Assembly: GCF_964355755.1 (NCBI RefSeq)
Contig: NC_092672.1
Span: 312,001 to 372,000, forward strand
Source: Antedon mediterranea
Lineage: Eukaryota; Echinodermata; Crinoidea; Comatulida; Antedonidae
Reading direction: 5' to 3'
Length of the DNA stretch: 60,000 nucleotides
Shown: piece after piece, positions 38,716-48,879 of the stretch
How the letters are laid out: each line of letters begins with the position of its first letter
How positions within the stretch are numbered: the first letter of the stretch is position 1
Position numbers and translations under genes: made by a program
The notes under the pieces: generated by a model
Databases searched by the model: none
The model's input: the letters and a program-made list of their open reading frames with translations, nothing else
What the model was told of the DNA's origin: nothing

Positions 38716-38851
38716 ACTCTCTTTCAAAGGGTGACTTGTCTCATAGCTTACTCTCTTTCAAAGGGTGACTTGTCTCATAGCCCACTCTCTTTCAAAGGGT
38801 GACTTGCCTCATAGCTTACTCTCTTTCAAAGGGTGACTAGTCTCATAGCTT
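38716..38851. repeat. 34-bp minisatellite, 4 copies
   Basis: Unit ACTCTCTTTCAAAGGGTGAC followed by TTGTCTCATAGCTT, four times, with single-base differences (TTGCC, TAGTC, CCC). It ends about 40 bp before the acceptor of the second FN3 exon; its pyrimidine-rich units may influence branch-point or tract definition. Confidence 0.93.
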
Positions 38852-38893
38852 AATCTGAAATCTTTGCACATTGTAATATTATTGGTTTTGTAG

Positions 38894-39126
38894 TACCATC
38901 TGCCGTAAAGAATTTTGAAATCAAGCAAGTTTCTCAAGATAGTGTGGTGTTGCGTTGGGACTTGCCTGAATTTCCTAATGGACAGATCTTGGATTACGAG
39001 GTCTGTTACAGGGCAAGCTCTGAAACAATTGAGAAGAGCAAATATTACACTCAGAGCCCAATCAACAGAGAGGTACAAGAAGCAACAATTGACTCTCTAA
39101 AACCAGGCATGGAATATGAATTCAGG
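38894..39126 (+). CDS. Eph: Eph receptor exon: second FN3 domain, N-terminal part
   Basis: Starts in phase 1 with the family-typical VPSAVKNFEI, then SVVLRWDLPEFPNGQILDYE and SLKPGMEYEFR, strands A-F of the second FN3 domain. The exon ends in phase 0 just before the VRARTEVGFG segment, the place where vertebrate Eph genes also split this domain. Donor AGG/GTAAGG. Reading beyond the donor meets a stop soon after (the open frame ends at 39153), consistent with an intron. A 34-bp and a 59/64-bp tandem array lie in the intron just upstream. Confidence 0.95.
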
Positions 39127-41520
39127 GTAAGGACAACTCACTATCCTTCTTAAAGTTCATAAGACAAACATACACAAGATGCTCTACATAAACAAAGTCT
39201 TATTACAAGTGTTTGGGAGTGGAGTTATAAATTATCATTATAAAAAATCCTGACATGACAGGACTTGAACCCGGGTATTGGTAGCCAAGCATCGTAACCA
39301 CCAAGTCACAACTCCACTCCTCTCTATAATACTATATTATGCTCTGATGGAAATGTTCACAATATTTCTCTAGACTCCCATGATACTTTCCCAGATTATT
39401 GTTATGTTATGGTATTAAAAATCACAGCTTATTGTTGTTGTTAACCTACAAAAATATACTACAAGCTATTTCTATCCCAGGTTAGATGAAAAGAAAACAC
39501 TCACCGTCATTTGTCAAGATATGTTATAAAATATTTTCATTCTGTTGCTATGTTAAATATATTAGTTAGCTTTCACTTTGAGACGGTAGAAACGGTAATT
39601 TTATACAAAAGATTAATATGTGCATGCGTGTAAGCATAGTACATACCATTCTGTTTCATTATATTGGGTCGATTTAACATTCCTTCTCTGTCCGTCTTCC
39701 CGAAATGAAAGCTTGCTAATTTTAAAGAAAAAAATGATTATAATTTCGTTGCACGGCGTTTTCAATACATTTTGACAGGATTTACTAATCAATGTTAAAT
39801 TTAATACTAAAAGTAATACATTTAATAACTCGTGTATCAAAACATGATGATAATAAATGTCAAATGTTGGGAGCAATCATGGAGTGAAGAATAAATTGAA
39901 TATAAAATGAAGAAGCTTCTAACACCTTGTGTGTATGTATTATTTATCTCCATCATGAATTCACATATTTATAATGACTAGAGTCTGTAGAATGTTAATG
40001 TTCACAGATTCACATGTGGTTCTGTGACATATGCCTCGTTCGTTAGTCGAGATAGCAATATATACTGCTGGTTTTACTTCCTAATAAATCAACTGGAAAT
40101 CGTCAGGAGTCGATTAAAATGCATAATTAATACAAAGATTTATCACGACCTGTGATCCAATTTAACTAATGCAACTTGATAGGGTTTGCTAGGGGAAATC
40201 AACGATGACATCTACAATAACCTATTGACAATGTGACGTTACCTACGGCGTAAATGCTGCGTTATTACAATTTATTCGATGTTGACTTAGTACTTAAGGC
40301 TATTAGTTGTTTCATTGGTGCGTATGGATATCATCTACAATGGCAATATAACCAGCAATCTAGTCTCTAGCTAGTTTGTCTCGTTTTTGGAATTTTGATT
40401 AGTCGACACATTCTGTTGTGATTAATAGCAAACTGTCTTCAACCTATTTTCATAGCACTTTCCTATTACGTATCAAATGTAACATAAGATTGCCAATACC
40501 AATTTTCGTATGTAGACTAATGAGTTACAAAGTATAATTTTCCTTCTTTATCTTTGTTATATTTGAAACTTATGCAGAAAGATGATATAACGTAGTTGTA
40601 GCTGTAATTGTAAGCAAATCATATCACAAATATTAACAGTAAACTAGGAATATAATATCTTTTCTGACTATTAGATTTTTTTTTTAAAAGATTGCTTTAT
40701 ATATTATATATGTGAAGTCATATTGAAATGCATATTTTATTATAATTATCCTGTGTTTACTGATATCATGGTTGTGTGTTATCAGAATAGATACAATTTA
40801 AATTTAGCTTGATTGTTTAAGCACATACTTTAAGCTTTTAAGTATTTGTATCTTCTAAGAACTTAAGACGTTTTGTATAAATATTTTAATTTATATATTA
40901 AGTATACAGAAGAATATATGAATTGATTAAAAATTGGTTATATTTCTATTCCCTAATGATATACATGGTTTGTTGAATATGGGGTTAATTATTCATATCA
41001 TGGTATAAATTACACAATATAACGATTTCATATCATTTAATCTGTATGATGAATCAGTTGAGGATGCATTTTTAATTTTTTATCCGTCATAAACCTGAAT
41101 AAATATTTAATGCCAAGAATAGTATATTAATACTGTGATTTAAATTTTAGATTCTTTATTAACATTGTTTTAATCTACTTAAATGGTTTTTTATCTTAGT
41201 TGTTCAGTTTACAACAGAACTATGTCTACTGTGTACCAGTTACTAATACTGATCTTTTAGTACTGCAAACTACCATATATAGTATTACTAATACTGATCT
41301 TTTAGTACTCCAAACTACCATATAGTAATATAAATGTTACTATTTAGTAATATAGCTGTCTATTACAGTAAAATAGCTGTACTACTATAACAATAGTTTT
41401 ACTAATAGTAATCGATAATCTAGAACCAAACAATAAAGATGTCTCTCTTTAAAATTGGTTGAAAAAACTGATGTTTGATTTTCCATTATAACTTGTTAAT
41501 GGTCTCCTTGTCATTCGCAG
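39127..41520 (+). other. Eph: Eph intron, 2394 bp, with a tRNA-like element and a dense non-coding patch
   Basis: GTAAGG to CATTCGCAG. Besides the tRNA-like element (39216-39320), the stretch of about 40005-40400 is less AT-rich and more complex than its surroundings (words such as GTGACGTTACC, ACTGGAAATCGTCAG, CTACAATGGCAATA) without an open frame: a possible intronic enhancer. A 45-bp near duplication (starting at 41240 and 41285) contains TTACTAATACTGATCTTTTA. Confidence 0.6.
39216..39320 (-). repeat. tRNA-like (SINE-type) sequence bounded by 11-bp inverted repeats
   Basis: On the reverse strand, GTGACTTGGTGG (39298-39309) resembles a pol III A box and GGTTCAAGTCC (39261-39271) is a good B box, with 26 bp between them. 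The D-arm-like TTACGATGCTTGGCT lies in between. The T stem does not pair well and no 3' acceptor stem matches, so it is not a functional tRNA. The whole lies between GGAGTGGAGTT (39216-39226) and its reverse complement (39310-39320), followed on its own strand by a T run. It may be a tRNA-derived SINE or a tRNA captured in a MITE. Confidence 0.65.
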
Positions 41521-41584
41521 GTTAGAGCAAGAACAGAGGTTGGATTTGGTTCATATTCTGAACCAATCGTTGCTTCCACAACTG
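41521..41584 (+). CDS. Eph: Eph receptor exon: second FN3 domain, last strand
   Basis: A 64-bp exon, phase 0 in and phase 1 out. It encodes VRARTEVGFGSYSEPIVAST, the F-G strands that close the membrane-proximal FN3 (Eph family V-R-A-R-T-x-x-G-x-G). Acceptor TTCGCAG, donor GTAAGT. Confidence 0.95.
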
Positions 41585-42726
41585 GTAAGTATTTACTGTT
41601 TTTAACACGTTTAAAACCATACATAGATATGTTTTTTATTGGATGTCATACTAAATCATTAGCAGTATCATTGTTAAATCAGAGTCTTGGATTGTAGAAT
41701 ATTTTTACCACCTAGTTAAAAAAAAACGTTATCCAAAGCGATGATTCACTATTTGTGAATTTCGACAACTTTAAATATAAAAATATACAGAAATATTTTT
41801 TCAAATCATAGTTTTATAATTCAAATGTTTTCATGAAAAATGTGAAAATTATCGTACACACACATATTCTAAAATATTTGCAACAAAATACCATATTTCA
41901 AATTTAATTATGACAAAGGCAAGAAAAAAATAATGATGATAAAAATTGTGAAAACTGTCATAAAATGATATTGTTTTTGGTTGCTGATATTTATTACACT
42001 TAGAGCACCAATGATAACTACTTGTAACCCTCTGGGCATGATTTGATAGACACTCCCTGCAGTCTAATAACTCTTTAGTATGCATGTTGTGTGTTGTTAT
42101 GCATCCCTTCTGTACCTGTTTACATATCCCCAGGGCTGTTATCCATCCTCAGATTCACATCCCTAGGGTACATCTCACGACAGAGTAGTTAGAATATGCA
42201 TTGGGAAAATGAGTAATCGCCATGTCAATTCTTGTTTCTAACCGAGGTTGGCAGGATGAACCTTGTAGTTTACCTCTCTGTCTTTCATACATTTGGAAAC
42301 GTTTTTACCATTTTGACCATTTCGTCGCCAAATAATTCCTTATCAACATATGCCTTGATTTCAGTACACTGTTCATGTTTAAACAAGCTTATGATATTTC
42401 CATTGATTCACAGATAGAAATATAATTATTTAAACAAAATCAATATGAAACCTTCAATTTATATTTCTGCTAGACAGAATTTCCTCTGATTATAATTTCA
42501 GAAAGTCTACTGTATATATTAATTATGTTACTTCTATTTTTGATTTTACAGCCATATTATTATTTCTTTTATTTCATTCACATTTATTTAAAGCAGTCCA
42601 AGAAAAAAAATAAGCACACATTTAATAATTTATTGGTAACAATTACAGCTAAGTTAAAGCTCTACCATTTGTATGTGTTACAATAATGTTTTTATATGTA
42701 ATATAAATAATTATATAAATTATCAG
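41585..42726 (+). other. Eph: Eph intron, 1142 bp
   Basis: GTAAGT to AATTATCAG. No additional feature recognised; frames at 41849-42085 (-) and 42232-42417 (+) have no domain. Confidence 0.8.
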
Positions 42727-42838
42727 GTCTTGGTGAGGATGACCCAGTGACCATAGCTCTTCTAGCTGGTGGTGTTTCTGCAGTGTTGGTTATCATGGTG
42801 TTATGTGCCAGTGTCATTATCCTAGTGTTCTATAAAAA
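42727..42838 (+). CDS. Eph: Eph receptor exon: transmembrane helix
   Basis: Encodes GLGEDDPVTIALLAGGVSAV followed by LVIMVLCASVIILVFYKK. About 24 uninterrupted hydrophobic residues form a single-pass helix, followed by lysines as a stop-transfer signal. Acidic residues precede the helix, fitting type I topology with the kinase in the cytosol. A GG pair and small residues in the first half (LAGGVSA) could support helix dimerisation, as known for Eph receptors. Phase 1 in, phase 2 out. Donor GTAAGT. Confidence 0.95.
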
Positions 42839-43391
42839 GTAAGTACTGTCATTTTAGAACATAGAGATATTATTAAACTACTAGAGAGGAAAATAGGCGA
42901 CATTTCATATAACCTAAAATAGTATAGAGAACCACATAATTCAGAAAATATTTTTTTTTAATACAGATTTAATATAGTAATCGGTTGTCCTTCCACATGG
43001 TGTCTCAGATTTAATATAGTAATCGGTTGTCCTTCCACATGGTGTCTCGCTTTTTAGGTGTGATTTTGCTGTGGTTGACTCTCTTGTTTTATAATATATC
43101 TCTGCTAATTTAATAGAATTGAGTTATTGCAGCATATTTTCATTTAACAATTCAAAGCTTTATAGTTTTTGAATGATGTCAAAACATGGCTTTGAGACGA
43201 TGGATAATGTGCAACTGTATAGCATTTTCTATTTGCTGTACTGACATGACAAGTACATGTAGTTTCTGCTACAATTTAATTTCTTAATACTTTCTCCTTT
43301 AAAATCTTTTTTATTCATCTTCCACACTAACTGTACAAACATAAACAGAATGTATTTTAATCTGTGTGTGATATTTGTTGATCACAATTAG
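42839..43391 (+). other. Eph: Eph intron, 553 bp
   Basis: GTAAGT to ACAATTAG. Contains a 42-bp tandem duplication. Confidence 0.8.
42964..43047. repeat. 42-bp tandem duplication
   Basis: CAGATTTAATATAGTAATCG followed by GTTGTCCTTCCACATGGTGT and CT, twice (42964 and 43006), identical. Confidence 0.95.
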
Positions 43392-43448
43392 GAGGAAAGT
43401 GAAGGAGCCTGTGTACATATACCAACAGATGATCCCAGGAGAGCATGG
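43392..43448 (+). CDS. Eph: Eph receptor micro-exon: juxtamembrane segment 1
   Basis: A 57-bp exon encoding (K)RKVKEPVYIYQQMIPGEHG. The basic start continues the stop-transfer region. Phase 2 in and phase 2 out, so the exon is symmetrical and could be skipped without a frameshift. It contains YQQM, a YxxM motif of the type bound by PI3K p85 SH2 domains when phosphorylated; I do not recall this motif at this position in vertebrate Eph receptors. The acceptor is ACAATTAG and the donor GTAAAC; both are acceptable rather than strong. Exon identity rests on frame continuity and position. Confidence 0.8.
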
Positions 43449-43546
43449 GTAAACATATATTGACATGTTTTGGCTCCTTCTGTTGTTTTCATCCATACAC
43501 TTTTTTTTTACAATACAAGCTTGTTGGCAGTAACTGTTGTTGCACT

Positions 43547-43696
43547 AAAGCCTGGTTCCCACTAGAGAAGCAACGCAAGAATGTAGATGCAACACAAGAA
43601 GCGTGTTGACCAATGACAGGCGACAGTTTAAATATTTTGTGATTGTGATTGGTCAAATCACTTGCGTTGCGTTACGTCTCTAGTGAGAACCAAACT
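43547..43696. mobile_element. Foldback MITE, about 150 bp
   Basis: Left end AAGCCTGGTTCCCACTAGAG with AAGCAACGCAAG; right end reverse-complements to TTTGGTTCTCACTAGAGACG with TAACGCAACGCAAG. The interior has ACCAATGACAGG and a second inverted pair (TGATTGGTCAAATC). ACTA or CTA next to both ends could be a target duplication but is not decisive. Confidence 0.75.
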
Positions 43697-45318
43697 AGTA
43701 GCCTGGTTTCTTCAGGTTTACAAAATACCTAACCTGGTTTCTATCTTCTCAATTATATGATCATTATTTTTTATTTGATGAAAATCATTTGCAACGATCT
43801 GCAGATTTAAAAATAAGATAAAACTAATATTTTAAAATCATCAGTTTGATGGTTTGTCTATCGTTAAATGTTTTATCATCAAATTTGTGAAATTCAAAAT
43901 CTATCAAATGTGTGGCAGGTCAGCCAACAGAGACTGCAAGCTTGTACCACTTTAGTCTCATCATTTTATTTGCGTTCTTAACTTTTAGTTTTCTTTTCAG
44001 TTTATTCACACATTTTTTGTATTCAAGCTGAAATTCCCATTTTTGCTCATTCATAATGAATATTGAAATGTTTCATTTCATATGTAGTCCTATTCATTAT
44101 TTTTGTATGCCAATCATACTATTAGTTTATACAGCAAATCATCTAAAATAAAATTAAAGTTGGTACACTCACCAAATATGGGATTTTCAGCTTACTACAG
44201 TACTTATTTTGCTTTTACTTTTGGCATTCTTATGCTAGACATTTTATTTTCTAAAGTAAACCAATACTTATAGTAGTGGTAATATTATTATTTATATATC
44301 ATGGTGAACGTTTTGTGAATTAACTTATATTGTCATTTAATATAATATTAATTGTATAACTCAAAAAATGGTCACTATAAACTACTAGAAATATTAATAA
44401 TCATTTAATATTTTAGAATGAAATTATTTATAATTTAAAATACTTAATTACATTTTAAAATATAATACTATATAATACTGTCTTCTCCCTTTTGACAGAA
44501 TTTTCATAAAGCCAAAAATAAATTTATAAAGTAATACCAAATACCAGCAAATTTCAATTTTTTTTCTAATTTACGGGTAGATTTTGAAACATTTATTATA
44601 ATCCTGTTCTGAAACAAGGACATCACTACTCAATTAACCCAATAATGTCATATTGTGCAATGAGGTACATTAAAAAATGTTTAGTTTGTGCATATGTTTG
44701 GTTTTTAATTTGAGTTTTATTAATTTTTGTTTTTTAGGAGGAGGATGGGATTCAATGTGTTTAATGTTTTGCATGAGATGAATATTTCTGCATGAAAACA
44801 GTTTTTTTTCTTATGCCCCTTTTTCCTATAAATGTCAATTACTCATAGAGGTTTAGCTTCAAGGACTTCTTTGTTTTATATATATTTTAAAGTGAGCAGA
44901 ATATTATCTAGGTGTCAGCATTTTCTTCATTTCTGTCAACATTCTAATGTTTTATAGATTTTTTCAAATTGGTTTGCTTTTTATTTGAAATTCATAATCT
45001 GTATAGCGCATAATTTGTTTCACCTTAAAAATATTATCTGATGGTAATAATTGCTAAACCTGCTTGGGGAAATTAACCATTAACGCAATTTATAATCATT
45101 ACTGTCTTTTTAGAATCATTATATAATTTTCCATTAAATTATTCAATCCTTATATGAAATATAAGATATTGAATAATACTAAATCTATGTGTTATTGCAA
45201 TATTATCTCATTATCTCAACATAACTTTCTTTTTTAATTATTAAAAGGTCAAAACATCTTAACAACAAACATTACTTTTTCATGAGTGATAAGTCTTACA
45301 TTCATTCACCAAGATACA

Positions 45319-45395
45319 GTCTATTTCGTACCTTGCTTAACTGGATAAACCAACATTAGCCTATTCTCTCCGAGAAGAGAACTAAAACTCGAATA
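45319..45395. repeat. Dispersed hairpin element D, copy 4
   Basis: GTCTATTTCGTACC, TTGCTTAACTGGATAAACCA, ACATTAGCC, hairpin TTCTCT-CCGAGA-AGAGAA (45364-45381), then AAAACTCGAA. The word that gives a GTAAG donor on the reverse strand in copies 1-3 is mutated here (CCAGTTAAG). Confidence 0.8.
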
Positions 45396-47861
45396 TGTAC
45401 AATTTTATTAAAAACCCCTATCAGAGAATGGTACATTCCATAAACCATGCCCTCAAGTAGGAGCATCCCAACACACAGCCATCATCATTTCTTTTCGAGA
45501 CATGGTAGAGATAACCATCTAGAACTTATTAGGAGACAAAATTTGGCAGCTATACACTCATTTTCTAACTCATTATTGAATAGGTTTTTTACTTCATATA
45601 CTCCTTAGACCTTGAACTCATAACATTATGTCTTAAAATTAGTAGTTATCTCAACCAGAACTTTAACTTTATGTGACAAGATTTCCATAAATAATTACAC
45701 TGAATAAAGTCATGAGAATCAGATGACTATGACAAGTTAACTTTGATCAACTTCATTGCCTTATGACTCATAGATTAGAAATCCTAATCAACTTTTTTTT
45801 CACAAATTACACAGATAAATATGTAAATTTAGCTGATTAGTAACATGAAACAAAGAACTTTTTTTTTTTGCTTTTTAATAAAAGTTTAATCATGCAGTAG
45901 GCGTATGATAAAACAAAGAAAGAAATGTTGAATGTTTAAGTGACTTTGCTAGAAAGAACATAATAAGTTAATTATTGATAGTAATGATAGATTATATAAA
46001 ACATGTTAATTATTCATTATTTTATGAACTCATATTTTACAACATCGATTTTAAATGACGAATAAATGATATTTTTCATTTATTTAATTATTAAAGCAAT
46101 TATCATTATTTAATGATTATAATTGTATTAGTCAATAGATGAAAAATTGGTTAATCAAATTTGACTTATTAATTGCTAAATATGCCGTGAAGTTTTTACG
46201 AGCATTGTTAGCGTCAGACGTAATTTGATATCGAACACATTTCTAATGAGTTTGTATTCTAAAAAATCATGTTTTAAATAAAGTATTTGTTTTAATTGAA
46301 AAAATAAGTTTAATATTATTTCAGGATTTTCATAGTTTTAAGAAAATATTTTTATGAATCTACTGTAAGCAATTTCAATAAAATTGGAAGCAAAAACACA
46401 AAACAGTTGATAATGAAAAAATGAAAATTGTGAATCATTGTTTGGTCATAATGCTTTTAATAGCTTCTAGTTGAGTTTAAAAAAAGAATATGTGTGCCTT
46501 TTTTATTTATTATACTGTACTCTTTATCAAGTGAAACCAATTTTATAGCTTCTTTCGGTAAATTCTTCTCATCCAAAAGAAATTAAATGTTGAAATGATG
46601 ATTGCGGCTAGATGTTAGAAACATCCAATCTCCCCATCCACCTATTATTCCCAGTCTTAAAAGAATTATAATTTGTTTCAACATGTAACAGTAAGATATA
46701 ACTAAGGCATTTTATTGCTATTGTCTGGTAAGCATACCCTGGGGGTTTATTAATAGCTAAAAAGTGTCTTTGATTCAGATTTGACTTGTAATATGTCACA
46801 TTAGTTATTTATGATTCCTATAGTATATCAACTTATGCTTTAATAGTAGATATATGCATAGTTGAATATCGACGTTTAATAGCTCCTCTTCTTCTAGTAA
46901 TAATTGGAACATTTTTATTGTTTAATATTATATTTTCTTTGTAATGTTTTTTACCTTGTTAATGTTTCTGCTGAATAATGTATGTAGTATATCTGTGATC
47001 CACTTTGATAAAGATAGTGAACAAATAGATAAAACATATTGAAAGTTTAGAATGAGAACACTTAACAGAACTTTAAATGAATATAAAGTTAAGCTTTAAA
47101 GTGCTGAAGAACAGAGCGGTGTAAATGGTTCCTCAGCTCTTCTTCCTTTTTTGGTTATTTTAAGATATTGTATTGATCATTTTTGTGTGTAAAGCGCTTT
47201 ATTGTATTAGGTTTATACAAGACTAATATTATTAATAAGTCTGAATTAAATCAAAGTAGTATCATTAATAATTGAAACTGAAACTCGAAGACACTTGAAT
47301 TCTAGAATGACTTCTGCTAATAAATGCAGTATTGGTCAGACTGCTTTTGATTTACATTCTATAGTTGGACCCAATACATCATCCGTGAATCCTCATTCAA
47401 ATTTAAACAGTGCTGTTGCATAACAACTACAACAGAGATACGTCTAGAATACATATTAACTGTCAAACACATGGATTCAAGTCAATTTTGTGATTGGCAT
47501 CTTGCTGCCAGCTATTATTTAAAAAACGAGACATATTTAGCCATTGCTAAAGGCTGGATTTCTAATGACATATTTGTTAACATTTTCATTACGTTTTTAA
47601 GTAATTTGAGAAATGTGATATGGTAATATGTAAAGAGGCATTAAGGTGTCGTAAACAAAATTAGCTAATACCATTTTTGACAAGATTTATTCCTTTGATG
47701 AGTAATGTATCACTTAAATTCAAAACATACAGTTACAGTAGTAATTTTGAGTATTACAAAATGTACTAACGCAGTTTTTGTTTCGATACTTTATCTAAAT
47801 CATCTAAATTAAATTCACCTACAATTGCATCATTGTGTTAATATTTTCATTAACTCTACCC

Positions 47862-47913
47862 TAACCCCTAATCCTAACCCCTAATCCTAACCCCTAATCC
47901 TAACCCCTAATCC
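47862..47913. repeat. Telomere-like 13-bp repeat, 4 copies
   Basis: TAACCCCTAATCC repeats at 47862, 47875, 47888 and 47901, preceded by TACCC. It alternates CCCTAA-like words, resembling degenerate interstitial (TTAGGG) sequence read on the C strand. Confidence 0.9.
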
Positions 47914-48170
47914 TTGGATCATACCAATAAATCTTACATTCCTTCCTCACAGCATCTTTCTAAAAATGTAATATATCAGAATTTGTTTCAAGGGAATCAT
48001 TCAAATGTTGACAGTGTGCTAGATAGTGAAATGTAAAACATTCATTTCTTAATACACTGTGGATGACTCATCTTTTATATGGTTTTCTTTATTAAAGCCT
48101 ATTAATCCCTTCCACTGCAAAAAAATGTTTGAAAATCATGTTTACCTAAATTTGTTTTGTTTTTCAACAG

Positions 48171-48223
48171 ACAAAAAGAAATGCCTGCATTGACAGAAGG
48201 GTTGGTTTATACAAATGGAGAAG
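48171..48223 (+). CDS. Eph: Eph receptor micro-exon: juxtamembrane segment 2
   Basis: A 53-bp exon after a 4.7-kb intron, with strong acceptor TTTTCAACAG and donor GTAAAA. It encodes QKEMPALTEGLVYTNGE. Phase 2 in, phase 1 out. YTNG fits the YxN rule for the Grb2 SH2 domain. Vertebrate Eph juxtamembrane regions have a variable stretch here before the conserved double-tyrosine motif, so the location is expected but the sequence is not conserved. Confidence 0.82.
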
Positions 48224-48324
48224 GTAAAACATCAAAATGTTTTCAACTTTCAAAGTAAATGTTGATATATTTAAACATTTTACTTTACAGCTTTTTATTA
48301 AATTTGATACTATTTTAATTGCAG
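48224..48324 (+). other. Eph: Eph intron, 101 bp
   Basis: GTAAAA to TTAATTGCAG. Short; it happens to stay open in frame with the next exon, which gives a spurious ATG at 48237. Confidence 0.85.
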
Positions 48325-48459
48325 TTATTTTACCAAAGATGAATGGGCCAAGAACATACATTGATCCAAAAACATACAGTGACCCAGACTTAGCTGTACA
48401 AGACTTTGCCACTGAAATTGAAGCATCTAAAATTAGTATTGTAGAGGTGATTGGAGGTG
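48325..48459 (+). CDS. Eph: Eph receptor exon: juxtamembrane regulatory tyrosines and start of kinase
   Basis: Encodes VILPKMNGPRTYIDPKTYSD, then PDLAVQDFATEIEASKISIV and EVIGGG. The YIDPxTYxDP element carries the two juxtamembrane tyrosines whose phosphorylation releases autoinhibition in Eph kinases. The exon ends inside the glycine-rich loop (GGG/GEFGDV), in phase 1. An ATG upstream in the intron opens a frame from 48237, but it runs through the acceptor TTAATTGCAG and is not the real start. The upstream intron is only 101 bp. Confidence 0.95.
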
Positions 48460-48879
48460 GTAAGTTGTCACATATGATTTATGAAACTCCTGCTAGAATG
48501 CAATATGTATAGGCTGCACAGAAATCTTAGTTTTCTCATCAAAACAATTCTGCTGAAACAAGATTCTTATTCGGATTCTGAATCGGGACTTTGTTAGTAA
48601 GGTTTCAACCTGACCACTTTTTCACTTTGATAACCTAGTGGCTTGAACAGAGATTGTTGCCTTTTTTGCGACCACCTCACCATTTTATTTCTTGTGAGTA
48701 AGTGCTGCAGGTGTTGCGTCAGGGAGCTAAGTCAATCGGTCAGATGTATTCTCAGATGTACCCATCATCAAGTACAATTCATCAGAGGAAAACATTTGAA
48801 AATTATTTCACATAACACAGAATCATGAATGTCATTTATGTGTCAATTGTTTAATTTTGAAATACTTTGTTTGTTTCAG
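48460..48879 (+). other. Eph: Eph intron, 420 bp
   Basis: GTAAGT to TTGTTTCAG. Carries R1 copy 3 at 48590-48665. Confidence 0.85.
48590..48665 (+). repeat. Dispersed repeat family R1, copy 3
   Basis: GTAAGGTTTCAACCTGACCA followed by CTTTTTCACTTTG and GAACAGAGATTGTTGCC. The word AGGCTGCACAGAAAT, which follows this core in copy 1, here also occurs upstream at 48512, so the element may be longer and partly rearranged. Confidence 0.7.

Larger units (their letters stand above)
37370..38893 (+). other. Eph: Eph intron, 1524 bp, with two tandem arrays
   Basis: GTAATA to TTTTGTAG. Contains the 59/64-bp array (38213-38518), a minus-orientation R1 repeat (38602-38690) and the 34-bp array (38716-38851). 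Apparent minus-strand frames at 38178-38602 are translations of the array, not genes. Confidence 0.85.
43449..48170 (+). other. Eph: Eph intron, 4722 bp
   Basis: GTAAAC to TTTCAACAG. The longest complete Eph intron in the window. It contains a foldback MITE (43547-43696), element D copy 4 (45319-45395) and a telomere-like 13-bp array (47862-47913). The remainder is AT-rich; no alternative exon with both splice sites was found. Confidence 0.75.

Noticed and set aside
39241-39320. Functional tRNA gene
   Set aside because: A and B boxes exist, but the acceptor and T stems do not pair and there is no clear anticodon arm; better called a tRNA-derived repeat.
44738-44800. Extra or alternative Eph exon after TTTTTTAG in the long juxtamembrane intron
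   Set aside because: It opens in the right phase but has no donor and reaches a TGA after about 18 codons; no conserved Eph motif.
48237-48512. Open frame starting at ATG 48237 as a gene start
   Set aside because: It reads through the 101-bp intron and its acceptor into the Eph exon and then into the next intron; it is an accidental continuation.
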